A stretch of 64,000 nt of DNA from Siphonodentalium dalli (lineage: Eukaryota > Mollusca > Scaphopoda > Gadilida > Siphonodentaliidae), in assembly GCA_032622095.1 (NCBI GenBank), contig CP136062.1:34474918-34538917 (forward strand), in the 5' to 3' direction. Positions 1-11,599 of this stretch are shown piece by piece; position 1 is the stretch's first letter; every line of letters begins with the position of its first letter. Both the position numbers and the translations under genes were made by a program. The notes below the pieces were generated by a model that saw only the letters and a program-made list of their open reading frames with translations, made no database searches and was not told the DNA's origin.

Positions 1-890
1 TATTCAGCGTCGGACGGGCCTGCATACATTAGGCATAGCCTTTATTTAGCAGCTACCCCTGTTTGAGCTTTGCGCACATTGAGATTTAAACATTCTGTTC
101 TAACTCGCTTGCAGCTGGAACGAACATAAACTATTTATGGAATAACTACAACGAATGCATGATGTTAAATGTAAACTTTAATGGACAAACGTGAAGTGTA
201 GCGATAAATATCGTTCGCAGACTATCAGTCATACAATAAATAATACATGAAATGATGACTATTATAGTGTTACAATTGTTATAAGCATCTCCAAATCATG
301 GGGATACAACGCAAAACTTCAAGAGTAGAGTGAAGCTTGACCACCGTGTCAAGCGAGTTAAACCAATGCAAAATCAGTCGTGTGAATAAGCTCACACGAG
401 CTCATCGTCACGATTGCCTTGAACAGCGTTCAGACGGCGCAGTATTGACCCAGTTTGAACGACAAAAACAAACTGGACAACTTCGTTAACTCGTTAACGT
501 TTTCAACCTATGTAATAACCTGACATCAACATTAATCATTTCGATACCTTGATTATATCCCGCTATAAACATATATGAAAGTAGAATTTAAGTGCTAGGC
601 CATACAGATGCGACATAAAAACAATCATAAAACTCCTAAATATATATTTTTACCATCATATTATTACGCCCTTAGCCACTCATTTATATACTTTATACTA
701 CCCCAATTTTAAATTACCATTATTCATTGTAGATATTCCGCTATAGAAATATACGACATTCGAAATTAAGCAGTAGATCATACAGTTGATACATAATAAT
801 TACCCATTAAATCCATATGTTTGTCACCATAAAATGATGCTCTCAGTCAGAAACGACATCATTATTAATATGTATTAAGCAGATCTGCTA
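1..890. other. AT-rich sequence without a recognised gene
   Basis: No convincing open frame, repeat or RNA gene is visible. The stretch is AT-rich and has the character of intergenic or intronic animal DNA. Confidence 0.5.
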
Positions 891-1251
891 TTTATTTGAA
901 GATAGGCCTACCGACAGCCCCCCACCCTAACTTCAAAGAATGGCGGCCACGCACACGGGAAACTCGGAACGACAGGACGACTAAACCGGAAAGCAGGTGT
1001 AAAATAGCTTTTAAATTTTCAGATTCCCCCACAGATGTGAGAATGGTGTGCGAGATGTATGGATGTAAATTGTTAAATTTGTGTTTGTCAATCCTCAATC
1101 GTCTTATGTGTTGCACTTATGTTTATGTTCATGTTTATTTCTGTCGTGAAACCATGTCGCTGATATATCTTTTTCAGTCTCACATGCATGAATGTATGGA
1201 AAGTTGTGGTGGCTTCGCCTTGTCTAGGACGAGTTTGTGTCGACTATTTTA
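891..1251 (+). other. Possible 5' leader of the following LINE
   Basis: This stretch directly precedes the LINE endonuclease frame on the same strand and is more GC-rich than the sequence to its left (for example around 905-985). It carries a 118-codon open frame with no recognised domain, and an overlapping 74-codon frame on the other strand. It may be the LINE 5' untranslated region or a remnant of an upstream frame. The true 5' boundary of the element cannot be placed by eye. Confidence 0.25.
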
Positions 1252-2022
1252 ATGTCAACTCTTAATATTATCTCTGTCAACTGTCGAGGGCTAAACGAAA
1301 ATAAAAAGCGACGCGACGTTCTCAACTATCTAAAATCCTCAGATGCTTCAATTTACTGTATTCAAGATACTCACTTTACCACAGATCTCCAAAATAGTAT
1401 CAGATCGGAATGGGGGTTCGAATGTCGATTCGCCAGCTATAATTCACAATCTAGAGGTGTGGCGGTTCTGTTCCGAAATAATTTCCAGTTCAAGATAAAT
1501 GAGACGTTTTCGGATAAAAATGGCAATTTTTTAATACTTGACATTACAATTGAGGATTTTCGGCTCACATTGGTTGTTATATATGGACCCAATAAAGATG
1601 AACCAAAATTTTACAAAGATCTAAACGACAAAATATTCGAGATTGGCAATACTCAAATTTTAATCTGTGGTGACTGGAATTTAGTCCAGGACAACTCGAT
1701 CGATACAAAAAATTACGTTAACGTCAACAATCCTAAAGCGAAAGCCGAAATTGAAAATTTAAAGAGTAGACACGATTTAGTAGATCCATGGCGATTGACC
1801 CACCCCTCCACCAGACGGTACACATGGCGAGGAACCTCTCCACTTAAGATGGCTCGACTTGATTACTTCCTTATATCGTCCGATCTTATGACTCTTATAT
1901 CAGATAATCCTGATATTCTTCCTGGCTATCGTACCGACCACTCCATCATCAAACTGAATCTCCAATTTAATAAAATCAAACATGGTCGTGGGTTGTGTAA
2001 ATTTAATAATTCGCTCTTTTGA
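1252..2022 (+). pseudogene. LINE apurinic-like endonuclease domain
   Basis: The start is taken at the ATG at 1252, after which the protein enters the endonuclease fold directly with NIISVNCRGLN. Hallmarks of the exonuclease-endonuclease-phosphatase fold follow in order: the IQDTH segment near residue 40, the VVIYGPN strand, the CGDWNLV strand, and a C-terminal RLDYFLIS followed by YRTDHSIIKL. In LINEs this domain nicks the target DNA for target-primed reverse transcription. The frame is intact for about 257 codons and then ends at a TGA before the reverse transcriptase. The domain therefore looks well preserved in a dead element, but is disconnected from its polymerase. Confidence 0.88.
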
Positions 2023-2645
2023 AAAAGGAATATCAGGAATTAGTCAAACAAACAATTAAAGAAAATGTGGAACGGTACAGTAAGAATAATTCAGAAGGCT
2101 CACTTACTGTGTCACCATCTTTGTTTCTAGATGCATTGTTGTTAGATATCAGAGGCAAAAGCATTCAGTTGTCCACCCGCGTTAAGAAGGACCAAATAAG
2201 TAATGAAAAATAGCTGATTCTAAATAAAACGGAAACCGAAAAACTGCGCGATTCAGATATCACAGATCCGACCGATATATTGGGGGAAATTAGAGATATC
2301 AACACAGAACTGGACAAAATTCGGAAAGATAAAATGAACGGCCTCCTTGTCCGAACGAGAATTAAATATATGGAGGAGGGGAGAAAACTACAAAATATTT
2401 TCTTAACATGGAAAAACGAAATTTCATTTCAATAACAATTAAAGAAGTTATAGACAATAGCGGTCAACACATTTCTGAACCCACCGGAATTATTGAATGT
2501 ACCAAAAACTTTTACACAGAGTTGTACTCCGAAAAGCCTTTGTCGGTCAATCACGTTACAAAAAAATAATTCACATCACATTAGAGTTACCCCGCTTACC
2601 CCACACCAAACATCGTCTATTGAAGGCGAATAATCTCTCTCAGAA

Positions 2646-3500
2646 CTAACAGAAGCTCTTAGAAACACGAAATACGAAAAATCACCTGGTCCCGATGGGT
2701 TTACGGTCGAATTTGATAAACTCTTTTGGCTAGAAATAGGTCCATACGTATTAGAATCATTGAATCATTGTTTTCAAAAAGGCGAACTGTCCATACTGCA
2801 AAAACAAGGAGTTATAACCATGATCCCCAAAAAAGACAAAGTTAGGAAATACCTAAAGAACTGGCGCCCAATTACACTACTGAATGTTTCTTACAAACTG
2901 GCATCCGCTTGTATGGCTAGCCGCATGAAGAAAACACTCCCTTTCGTTATAAACGTAGATCAGTCAGGATTTATCCCGGGCCGTTTCATCGGTGACAGTA
3001 CACGCATAATATATGATATTTTATATGAAACGGACAAACGAACATGTCTGGTATGCTTTTACTTATTTATTGCGAGAACGCATTTGATGCTGTCTCCTGG
3101 TCTTTCATCGAACAATGCTTAGAAAAATTTAATTATGGAGAAACGATCAAAAGGTGGATCAAAACATTTTACAATGATGTTCAAAATCAGCCGGCTTAGT
3201 TAATGGCAATTTGTCTTCATTTTTCAAGCCAGCCAGAGGCTGTAGGCAAGGCGACCCGTTATCACCGTATATTTTTCTCTTATGCGCCGAGATATTCGCT
3301 GAAATGATAAGAGGAAATAAGAAAATAATAGGTGTTACCCTCGACGAGACAAAGTACAAAATAAACCAATATGCAGATGGCACTACACATGTACTAGATT
3401 CAGAGATTCTCTATCCATGCTTGAATTATTTGCTACTATGTCGGGACTGAAGGCCAATCTAGACAAATGCCAATTAGTCTGGTTGGGCTCTCAGAAAATG
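2646..3500 (+). pseudogene. LINE reverse transcriptase domain, broken
   Basis: Reverse transcriptase motifs appear in order in shifting frames: KSPGPDGFTVEF near 2680, IPKKDK and NWRPITLLN near 2825-2885, QSGFIPGR near 2960-2990, and CRQGDPLSPYIF near 3240-3280. The catalytic box near 3370 reads QYADG, so the second Asp of the expected YADD is Gly. Frame breaks lie between these blocks, notably around 3050-3210 and after 3450. In the LINE family this domain copies the RNA at the nicked target. Loss of a catalytic Asp together with the frameshifts shows that the copy cannot work. Confidence 0.88.
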
Positions 3501-3623
3501 AGCACATCAGTTCCTTAAGAATGCAAACTTAAAGTTTCGAATACATTCACAGCCCTCTGAATTAAATACAGCACCAACAAGTCCGAAATACTAGAAATTA
3601 ATTTCAGAGACAAGATCGACAAC

Positions 3624-5015
3624 ATGAAAAAGATAATAGACAAATGGAAACATAGACATATCTCACCCATCGGTAGAATAACAATTAGCAAGTCTATTTT
3701 CATTACAAATATTGTACATCTTCTCCAATCCCTCCCAAATCCAAAGCAAGTTATCCTTGACGAAATCAATAGAATTCTATTCAAATTTGTATGGAACAAT
3801 AAACGCGACAGGGTCAGTCGTACACAACTTTGCAGGAGTTATGAATATGGCGGACTAAAAATGATTAATATAAAACTTTTCAACGATGCTCTCAAAATAA
3901 CCTGGATGCGCTGATGCATCACGAAGTCATCCCCATGGTTGAACATAACACCCCGAGGAATTTCAGATCCCTTACTAGCGACTTATGGCTCAAAATACAT
4001 CAACACTGTTCTATCAAAAACTGGGAACCCTTTCTGGCGCGACGTTCTTATGGCTTGGAAGAGTTGCTTGAAAAATATGCCAACCGATAACTCACCCCTA
4101 GTGACTCAGACTGTTTGGAACCACGATGAACACCGAATGAATACAAACGCAATAAATAGTAGCGAGTGGAAGGAAAATGGCTTCTTATTTATAAACGATC
4201 TTATCACACCAGGAAATACACTGCACACTCGAAAGTTTCAACGCCAAATTTGACATACCCACCATTTTCTTGACATTGCAAAGTGTCAACAGGCAGCTCC
4301 GCATTTTATCAAAACAGACGAAAAAAGATCTCACTAGCACTGAGACCCCCTTCATTCCAAACAATATTCACCTGCCAACAAAAAGTAAACATGGATGTAA
4401 GGATTTTTACAACCTCCTTATCTCAGACAATGGTCAATTCCCACTGTGTGTATCAAAATGGAAAAGAGATATGGGACCTAATACTACCACAAGTTCATGG
4501 TCTCATATATTATCATCGCCATTCAATTATCTGCGAGGCTCTAGATTACAATGGTTTCAATATCGGATAAATACACGTATTTTGGGAACCAAAAGGTTGC
4601 TATTTCTTATGAAAATATCTGTAGACGATTACTGCAACCGGTGTAATTTACCTGAGAACATTACCCACATATTCTATGAATGCTCTGCCGTAAAACTATA
4701 ATAAATTACACACAAAAATGGCTGGATGAACACAAGCTGGACATCTCTATCACTCGTATCAATATAATTTTCGGCCCTCCCCGCCAGCAAAATTTCAGTG
4801 TCAAAAATTTATTTCTGACATTGCTTAAATATTACATATACAAAACCAAATTTGACCCCGATACCTTATCTCTGAAATCATTTCTACGTGATGAGAGATA
4901 CCGCTTAGAGAAATATATAGCACTAAAGAGAGATATCCTTAACGACTTCGAATTTGAATGGTGTGAGATATACCTTTCCCTGTCAAGTACTTTGAGGACA
5001 AATAACTATTTGTGA
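3624..5015 (+). pseudogene. LINE C-terminal region with Cys/His knuckle, broken
   Basis: Several + strand pieces continue the LINE polyprotein. One at 3624-3914 contains HISPIGRITISKS and the Trp-Asn segment KFVWNNKR, followed by the GGLKMINIK block typical after the thumb. Pieces at 3939-4253 and 4270-4701 follow. The last of these carries WFQYRINTRIL and then a knuckle of the type C-x2-C, glutamate, x-x-H, C (YCNRCN, then ITHIFYEC) near 4630-4680. A final piece at 4680-5015 completes the tail. At least three frame breaks separate the pieces. There is no sign that any was re-used as a host gene. Confidence 0.78.
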
Positions 5016-5389
5016 TTATGTTCGTTTTTTCACTTGTTGATGGTTGGTCGAATTAATGCTATATAAATACCGGGCACGGATAGAGGCATTTTTTTTATCA
5101 TATCGGAGACTATAAATTACATGTATATTTAAAAGCATACAAAACGATTTCTGATGACATTCCAGTCATAAACATAGTCTGTGTAATCAAAAACACGCAT
5201 GAGGTGTCTTCGTATTTGAACGTGTGTAAGGCGTGTGTGAGTTGCGAGCGAAAGTCCCCCTCCAGAAAATACCAGGACATTATTTTTGTTATTGTCATTA
5301 TGCTGTATTTTAAATATATGAATATGTCCAATTGTCCATGTATATATTGTCAATAAAGAATTAAAAAAAAAACAAAAAAACAAAACAAT

Positions 5390-5630
5390 ATTGTCGTTTT
5401 CGATTTAACCCCTTGCTCATTTTAAATTTAACAAAATTGTTTTTCTTTTAATTAAATTTGTTTAAATACAAACTTTGAAAAATTAACGCCATGATACCAC
5501 CTGACATGGTAACCCGAGTCACTACACCAAATTTGGTTTCAATCGGTCCAAGGGCCAGGGAGAACTATCGCGAACAGACATGCAAACAGGTCCTACTCAT
5601 TTGTATAAGTATAGATATGTTTTGGTGACA
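5390..5630 (-). repeat. Dispersed repeat related to the one at 61.9 kb
   Basis: The part at about 5510-5595, with ACACCAAATTTGGTTTCAAT and CGAACAGACATGC, matches the reverse complement of about 61,920-62,000. Both copies have an AT-rich flank with runs of AATTAAA and AAATTTGTTTAAA. It lies directly after the poly-A tail of the LINE. The family is a short interspersed or non-autonomous repeat of unknown class. Confidence 0.5.
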
Positions 5631-7130
5631 TGTCGTTGAGGAACATATAAGGACACGTATTCGAATACACCCTATAAATGTAGAACTTAGATGCTCAAAA
5701 TATGTATCAGAAATATATACGAACATTGGACTTCCGAATTTTTTAAATTCTAAATCACACTCAATTACGGGACGAATTAATTAAATGGTCACATTAATTA
5801 TGGGCCGGCTCCAAACAAAAGGTGTTAGCGATAAAGAAATTAATGGATAATCATGTGCAGTGAACTGATCACTATGCACCATCTACAATGTTCTAATTTG
5901 TATTAGTAGTAACTCTCCAATGACAAGATTTCACTTATCTAATCCAGTGATATGTAACATTTCCCTTAGTGTCAGAGAGGTATTGCCCAACAAGGTACAA
6001 TTAGTCCAATAAGATACAACATGTTTTTTAATCTAGACAATAAACAATTGAAAATGTCAAATCATTGAGAAATATTGTAATGATGATAGTTGAACTAGAC
6101 TATTTTAACTTACTTTGCGATTGTTTGTTGACAAATTACTGCAACAAATCTGTATACATAACAATGGTTTCAATATGCCACATTTTGTCATTGGAGAAAT
6201 TTTAACAACTAACATATCAACACAGCTTAAATATTCCGAGGTGTGTGTGGGCCTGATTAGATGCCTAGTTGCTAAATAAACACGCAACTTAGTTAATATT
6301 GCCCCCAATGACATTAGTTATAAGCCACAAGCTAGTTGTGAAACCAACCAAAGTGAGTAAAAATTACATAGATATGATCATACAATCCCTTAATAAGTTG
6401 TGGAATCCACTGCTAAATTAGGTAGAATTACCCCCCCTCACAAAGCGATAAAATATCTTGACAACTTCGAAGGGACAGAAACGTACATTTTCAAAAGGAG
6501 CAAGTTGCCACCCAAAAGAGGAACAGTAATAAATCCCACCGAGAGGTACATGCGTTGCCACCCAATGGGGGTCTATTTGCATCTCTCGGGTATAGTGTGT
6601 AACATCACGCCGGGGTCGTTCAAATTGCCTTGCATATTTTCATATTCAATTAGTGTTTACACTAACATGCACCCTATGGTTGGAACTGTTCCAGTTGATG
6701 GTCATTTTATGTAAACACATTCCAGTTGTTATTTAAAATCAAATCCACACTAAATGGTTTTTATGATATCAACTATAACACGAATTGCAACTTATTGAGA
6801 ACCACACCCTCTGTTGTCACCGACCTGGCGTCACACAATCCCAGGCGGGGTTTTGATGACCATATATCGACTTACAAATAAGGAAGTGTTGACAGGTTTT
6901 GAACTTGTGTCAGGCTTGCACACAAAAAAAAGCAACGAACAAAAGCGTCTATTATTTTGTTTTCGTGTTCGACGTGTTACATGTGTATTTATGGATAATT
7001 TTAACGATGCGTGTTTGATATCAATGATGGTGATATTATGTATGTTCCTGTTCCCGGTAAGCTGACAATGTGATGGCTTCTGAAATTCTAAATCATTTGG
7101 TGTGAAATAGGACTATGGATATTTAATACG
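5631..7130. other. No recognised gene
   Basis: The longest open frame is 104 codons at 6400-6714 (+). It has no recognised domain and no convincing initiation or splice context. The rest is AT-rich sequence without visible repeats. Confidence 0.4.
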
Positions 7131-7700
7131 GACTAGCTAGAGTGCCGTATACGGTACATTAGCAAAGCTGCTAAAGTACCGTAGATATATGCGTTGCTTG
7201 CATTACGTCATTTGCCACGTAAAAATACGCGCGTTCGTCACAACAATGGCGGCGCCCGAGTGCTGATTTATTCAACGCCGAATCAACGGGCACATAATTA
7301 TGTTGAACTGGAATTCAGACAGCATGACGGGATTTCATTTTCAAAATCTAAATATTGTGTCTGGTTATACTATAGTATGGACTCGAAAGAGACTATATAG
7401 TCCCATGTCGAAATACCATTACCATTATGATTATACCAAACAAGTTGTGCATGGCTCCAGACCATCAGTCATCTACGATACGAATTAAAGAATCATTACT
7501 CAAAACACAATTATGTATGTATAATCACGTGGAATGTGATTCATTGTATAGGCATATGTACGGTACTCTAGTCAAACTGCTATTGCTGTATATACGGTAC
7601 TTTAGCAGTTCGGCTAAAGTGTGTATGCGGCACTTTATCAGTTTGTTTACGGCACTTTAGCAGCCCGACTAATGTGCCGTATACAGTACTGTAGCCACCG
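7131..7700. repeat. Element with repeated CGGTACTTTAGCAG-type motifs
   Basis: A short motif recurs at both ends in both orientations: CTGCTAAAGTACCGTA near 7170, and TACGGTACTCTAG, TACGGTACTTTAGCAG, GCGGCACTTTATCAG and ACGGCACTTTAGCAG between 7558 and 7665. The outer ends are GTGCCGTATACGGTAC near 7133 and GTGCCGTATACAGTAC near 7675, which are themselves near-palindromes. The whole looks like a small foldback or MITE-like element with subterminal repeats. Its exact borders and target duplication are not clear. Confidence 0.45.
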
Positions 7701-7734
7701 CCTGATTAATGTTTAATAAATTGTCCTAGACTTA

Positions 7735-7905
7735 CGGGGACAAAGATTATTTGGCCAAAATGTGCGTGATTCGAACTACGTCCGGCAATTTGTGTATTGT
7801 ACTATACTTACGGGGACAAACATTTGGCTGAGAGGAGCGGGATTCTGACACCATCCGACATTTTATAATAATTACACTGTACTATACTTACGGGAACAAA
7901 CATTA
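7735..7905 (-). repeat. Tandem repeat spanning a 5' splice site
   Basis: The string ACTTACGGG(G/A)ACAAA occurs three times on the + strand, near 7730, 7811 and 7886, with roughly 75-80 bases between copies. On the - strand each copy reads TTTGT(C/T)CCC(C) followed by GTAAGT, a consensus splice donor. The copy at 7886-7892 ends the probable coding exon at 7892-8221. The other two lie downstream in the presumed intron. Confidence 0.65.
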
Positions 7906-8221
7906 TTTTGGATGAGAGATGGGAGATGCCGACTCCATCCGGCGACGTCTTCAGAAGTGTGCACATCTTAGATCCGACGTCAAACAGCACAGAGTCGCAT
8001 GTGACGTTCATTATACACAGAGCTTCACATCGTAACATATTGGAACATCTGGTTTGGAAAATGTCCTTTACGAGTGTCGAAACGATGCGAGCTGGCAACA
8101 CATCAGCAAATGAAGACTTGGCGACAAACGCTATAACCACATGTATCAAGAGACAGGTCATACATGTAGTTCCGTGCCCACGAAGGTATGATCGCTCAGT
8201 TGTCAATTTCCTGCTATACAT
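7892..8221 (-). CDS. Probable first coding exon of a secreted PAN/apple-domain protein
   Basis: The - strand frame opens with ATG at 8221 and a second ATG at 8161. The second gives a typical signal peptide: a hydrophobic core (TCLLIHVVIAFVA) followed by a small-residue cleavage region near SSFA. The mature part has a Cys pattern like the PAN/apple fold, with RCSNMLRCEALCIMNVTC followed about 14 residues later by MCTLLK. PAN domains bind proteins or carbohydrates outside the cell. The exon is closed by CCC and a consensus donor GTAAGTATAG (donor GTAAGT at 7886-7891), giving 110 codons from the first ATG and ending in phase 0. Downstream exons should lie below 7.7 kb or outside the window, and I could not identify them. 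The antisense frame 7908-8318 is a shadow. The domain call rests on Cys spacing only. Confidence 0.5.
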
Positions 8222-8317
8222 ACTTATGTTTCTGTTGAGTTATCTTGGAATAACATGGACAATTGTTGAAACGGTACAACTTGGAATCCCATGGGGCAAT
8301 GAAGCTTTAAACACATG

Positions 8318-8720
8318 AATGTCACTATCACATCAGACTACTCACAGTTCAGTGTACACAAATGTATGATACAGTAATTCCCTAAGTAATCGACTTCTTA
8401 ACCACAGCAGAATTATGGGTAACTTTTCAGGATTTAGTCGGAAATATGGCTTGTTGCCATTCAAGGAGAGCTTTCCGATGAATGGCAACAAGCCATATTT
8501 CCGACTAAATCCTGAAAAGTTACCCATAATTCTGCTGCGGTTAAGGAGTCGATTACTTAGGGTATTACTGTATATCCGTTCACAGTCACACACCAGACAA
8601 CCCACATTTCAGTGTACACAAAGGTATGATATATCCGTTCCTTGGAATCGACAGTCACACACACCAGACAGCTCACAGTGCAGTGCACATACAGGCATGG
8701 TCGGTCCATTCACTGTAATC
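8318..8720 (+). repeat. Three diverged tandem repeats (about 60-70 bp) hosting a MITE
   Basis: The string CAGTGTACACAAA(T/G)GTATGATA, followed by TATATCCGTTC, is seen twice: once interrupted by the MITE at 8372-8570, and once uninterrupted at 8610-8640. A third, more diverged copy (CAGTCACACACACCAGACAG to GGTCCATTCACTG) follows at about 8650-8720. The uninterrupted copy is a natural empty site for the MITE. Confidence 0.75.
8372..8570. mobile_element. 199-bp palindromic MITE, TA target duplication (Tc1/mariner type)
   Basis: Ends are CAGTAATTCCCTAAGTAAT at the left and the complement of CAGTAATACCCTAAGTAAT at the right. TA lies on both sides (8370-8371 and 8571-8572). The arms are nearly identical over about 90 bp, around a loop of roughly 18 bp centred at 8471. 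CAGT termini with TA duplication are characteristic of the IS630-Tc1-mariner superfamily. There is no transposase, so it is non-autonomous. The uninterrupted host copy at 8610-8640 has a single TA at the equivalent place, which confirms borders and target site. The opposing frames at 8342-8605 and 8415-8759 are products of the palindrome. Confidence 0.93.
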
Positions 8721-8759
8721 GTAAGCATATATGATCAGATAAATCACAGCTCCGTGTAA

Positions 8760-11060
8760 ATAATGAAATGGTCTCTCCATCCTGCTGTCAGTGTCTCCGA
8801 GTGGGATAATTAAAATATGCATAGTTGATGAAGTTTTACATTCATTCTGGATTCCCAGTTGACAATATACGTATTATATAGTGGTGCTGTTGGCAATAGG
8901 AAAGGTTTGTACTTTGTTAATAGTTATTGATTTTCCGTGCCCTGTCATCGAATTTCTACTTTTACCTATACAAGTTATGAAGACACACATGCAATCCACA
9001 AGGCATAGCGTTGCCAGTAAAATATCGTCGAAGGATCCATTATATCAAATGACTCCCGATTGTTTCATTTCCAATATGTCATTAATATATACTGGCATCA
9101 GCCACGCGCAGAGAAAGATTGAGTGTATTTCAATAAGACAATATAGTCAAAATGTAATCACTGAATATATTATTACACCCGCGACGCCGGATGATGATCG
9201 GGGAATATAGCCCGAATGGACTCGCGGACCCATACACAATTAAATTACTCATACTCGAATGACAATGAGACAGTAGGTAATCCATATATATATTTGCGAT
9301 TTCTGTAGACATTACCGAGGAAGTTAGGGAACATATATATATGGCTCCAAATGGGTCTAACAGGGGTAACTGTTTACGAGAAAAATAATGGTGCAGGTGG
9401 TTAAACTTTTCTAAATTGAGAATGCTGCCGTCAGGGACATAACATTGGGGAGGGGCAACGCAATCGATGACATTTTGGTCACATATTTCCACAAAACGTA
9501 CGCACACTCATCTCTAGTATATTATGAGTCTAATTGTGTGCTTTAAAGGCACGTGAGGCCTTAGTTGTCGAAAATATTCATATTTGTTCCAATCACCGTA
9601 AAAAACAGAAAAAACAGTAAAACGCATACAGTTTCGTTCATATATACCATGACCATCGCGTACACAGCATGTTATCATAAAGACCTACTATATTTTACCT
9701 AAGCAAGAGCCTGATTGTGTTACAGAAGACAGCACAATGCTACTGGCTAATCACACACCAATGGCATAAACGCTCTTTATTAGTTCCATATCAGGAATTC
9801 ACCCACAAAGAACGCTCTTTATGTTTACCATCATAATATAAACAAACACCAGAAAAGTAACTTTTTACGCTTTTGTTTACATAACAATGGTCAACCATAT
9901 GACAATAACATACTGTTTATGCGATATTTCTTATTTGTATACGGACAAAGTCTGTCTACATTTTGATGTTCTTTCTGTTTGTGGCGGTTTTTGACGGTTG
10001 GAAATATTTTCACACGATACCCACCGCCAAGGCCAACCGTACCTTTAAATATGGCACAAGAAGCGCCGCTCATATCGGCGTTTTTTTGGAGGGGGTGGGG
10101 GCACATATTGATAAAACATATGTTTAGCGCTGTGTTCCATTAAATTAACGCATATTATTCTATATACCAGGTATATAATCGTATGGCTAAAAGGGTAACC
10201 ACACATGCATGAACTGACTGTGTCGCCAATAGTTCTTTCTATATTTTCCAAAGATATCAGCAATCTATATATTGGACTAATTAGCTCAGATTAAATCATT
10301 GCAGATATTTCTAGAACCGTTCAAATGTCACTACCGCGAAAGATGCATACAAACTCCAGGCATAGTTATCTCTCATCGCTCCGCTGAGATACCACTGCCA
10401 CAAGGACATTTGGTAAGGATTTCTTATGTTTGGATCAGTTCATATTGTTCTTACCAATACCGAAAGAAATACCATTATTGCAAACTGTTGTGGTCAAAAT
10501 AAGATAATAGGTGACCACATATAGTTCCGACGATATGTAAACATAGATGTATCGGTCCGCGAAGTACCATCCTTCCGGCAGTGATCTATCACAGCGATAA
10601 CGGAGAGGGCGCTGCATGGATTTTAGATGCATGCTGACCGAATTAAGGCGCTTGAACAACTATCTTCTCAACTGTCATTACGCCCTCTTATGGTGTATAT
10701 TGGCAAGCATATATCTGACCTGTTGTAGGAGGTGATGGACTATATGTGATTAAAAACGTCCTCAGTGTTTGCGTATATGAACCATGCAACGAAGATCAAC
10801 AATTGTGGCCTGATTATTAATATGCATGCTGTTTCATGCACTATTTAGATAGTATCTAACTTAATGATGATTCTTTTGGTATACGACGCAACCAAATAGG
10901 TATTATTATTTTAATTTAGTAAAAAGGGAAATAGTATTCAACACATAGAGAACCTATGAACCCCGTATGTATGTGTGAATGTGTGCATATATGTATGCGA
11001 GGGTGGGTGTGTGTATGTACGTGTGTATATTTGTATGTATGCGTGTGCATTCGTGTGTAT
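8760..11060. other. No recognised gene
   Basis: The most gene-like frame is on the - strand at 9130-9507. Its first part contains ICDQNVIDCVAPPQCYV, a Cys-bearing segment that could be an extracellular exon, but no splice sites or domain could be assigned. Frames at 8881-9210, 9891-10,263 and 10,299-10,659 show no domain. TG- and TATG-rich simple sequence occupies about 10,970-11,060, directly left of the next MITE. Confidence 0.35.
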
Positions 11061-11063
11061 GTA

Positions 11064-11599
11064 CACTGAAAAACAAAACTTAGTCATAGCCTTAGTCAAC
11101 CCGTAACTTAGTTATTTTTGACTAACTTAGCCAAAAGTAACTAAGTTTTACCTTAGTCACATATTACTAATTCTTAGTTACTAAGGTTGATATTTTCGTG
11201 ATTCAGTCATGCCGGCAAAACTCAATAGTATACTTATCGGCGACACATTATACACGGCAATGACTCCATACAGTATACCTGAATCTTAATCTGCTCCATA
11301 CAGTATAACTGCTTTTTTTCAATGTTTTGCACAAGTGAACGCAAACCGCCAATTGGCTTTAACCAAGAGTGATAATGAAAAATTGCTTCGATGGATAGGA
11401 TATGTTTGACTAACTTAGCCAAAAGTAACTAAGTTTGACCTTAGTCACATCTTACTAATTCTTAGTTACTTTGGTTAATATTGTCGTCAAAAAAAAAAAC
11501 TTAGTCATAGCCTTAGTCAACCCGTAACTCAGTTATTTTTGACTAACTTAGCCAAAAGTAACATAATGACTAAGGCTATGACTAAGTTTTTTTTCAGTG
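11064..11599. mobile_element. 536-bp MITE, CACTGAAAAA termini, TA target duplication
   Basis: The left end reads CACTGAAAAACAAAACTTAG and the right end is the inverted form, TGACTAAGTTTTTTTTCAGTG. TA flanks both sides (11,062-11,063 and 11,600-11,601). The terminal 100 bp or so at each side are built from overlapping ACTAAG/CTTAGT words in both orientations. The interior (about 11,219-11,410) resembles host repeat sequence also found near 31.0 and 50.8 kb. The shorter element at 13,908-14,159 has the same termini. No coding capacity is present. Confidence 0.88.

Larger units (their letters stand above)
1252..5386 (+). mobile_element. Decayed non-LTR retrotransposon (LINE, L1/Tx1-like)
   Basis: In order on the + strand the element has an APE-type endonuclease, a reverse transcriptase, a C-terminal region ending in a Cys/His knuckle, and a 3' tail. 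The tail has AATAAA at 5352-5357 followed by an A-rich tract at 5363-5386. The coding part is split by several stops and frameshifts (after 2022, around 2213-2640, 3122-3211, 3450-3624, 3914, 4253 and 4690), so the copy is inactive. The layout and the motifs of the C-terminal half resemble the L1/Tx1 group, which is an assignment from memory of the family. No separate ORF1 is evident upstream. Target-site duplications could not be identified. Confidence 0.88.

Noticed and set aside
6400-6714. 104-codon + strand frame
   Set aside because: No recognised domain, no supporting splice or promoter signal, and its length is within chance for this amount of sequence.
7908-8318. 136-codon + strand frame
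   Set aside because: It is antisense to the signal-peptide and Cys-rich exon, which has a splice donor. The + frame shows no domain.
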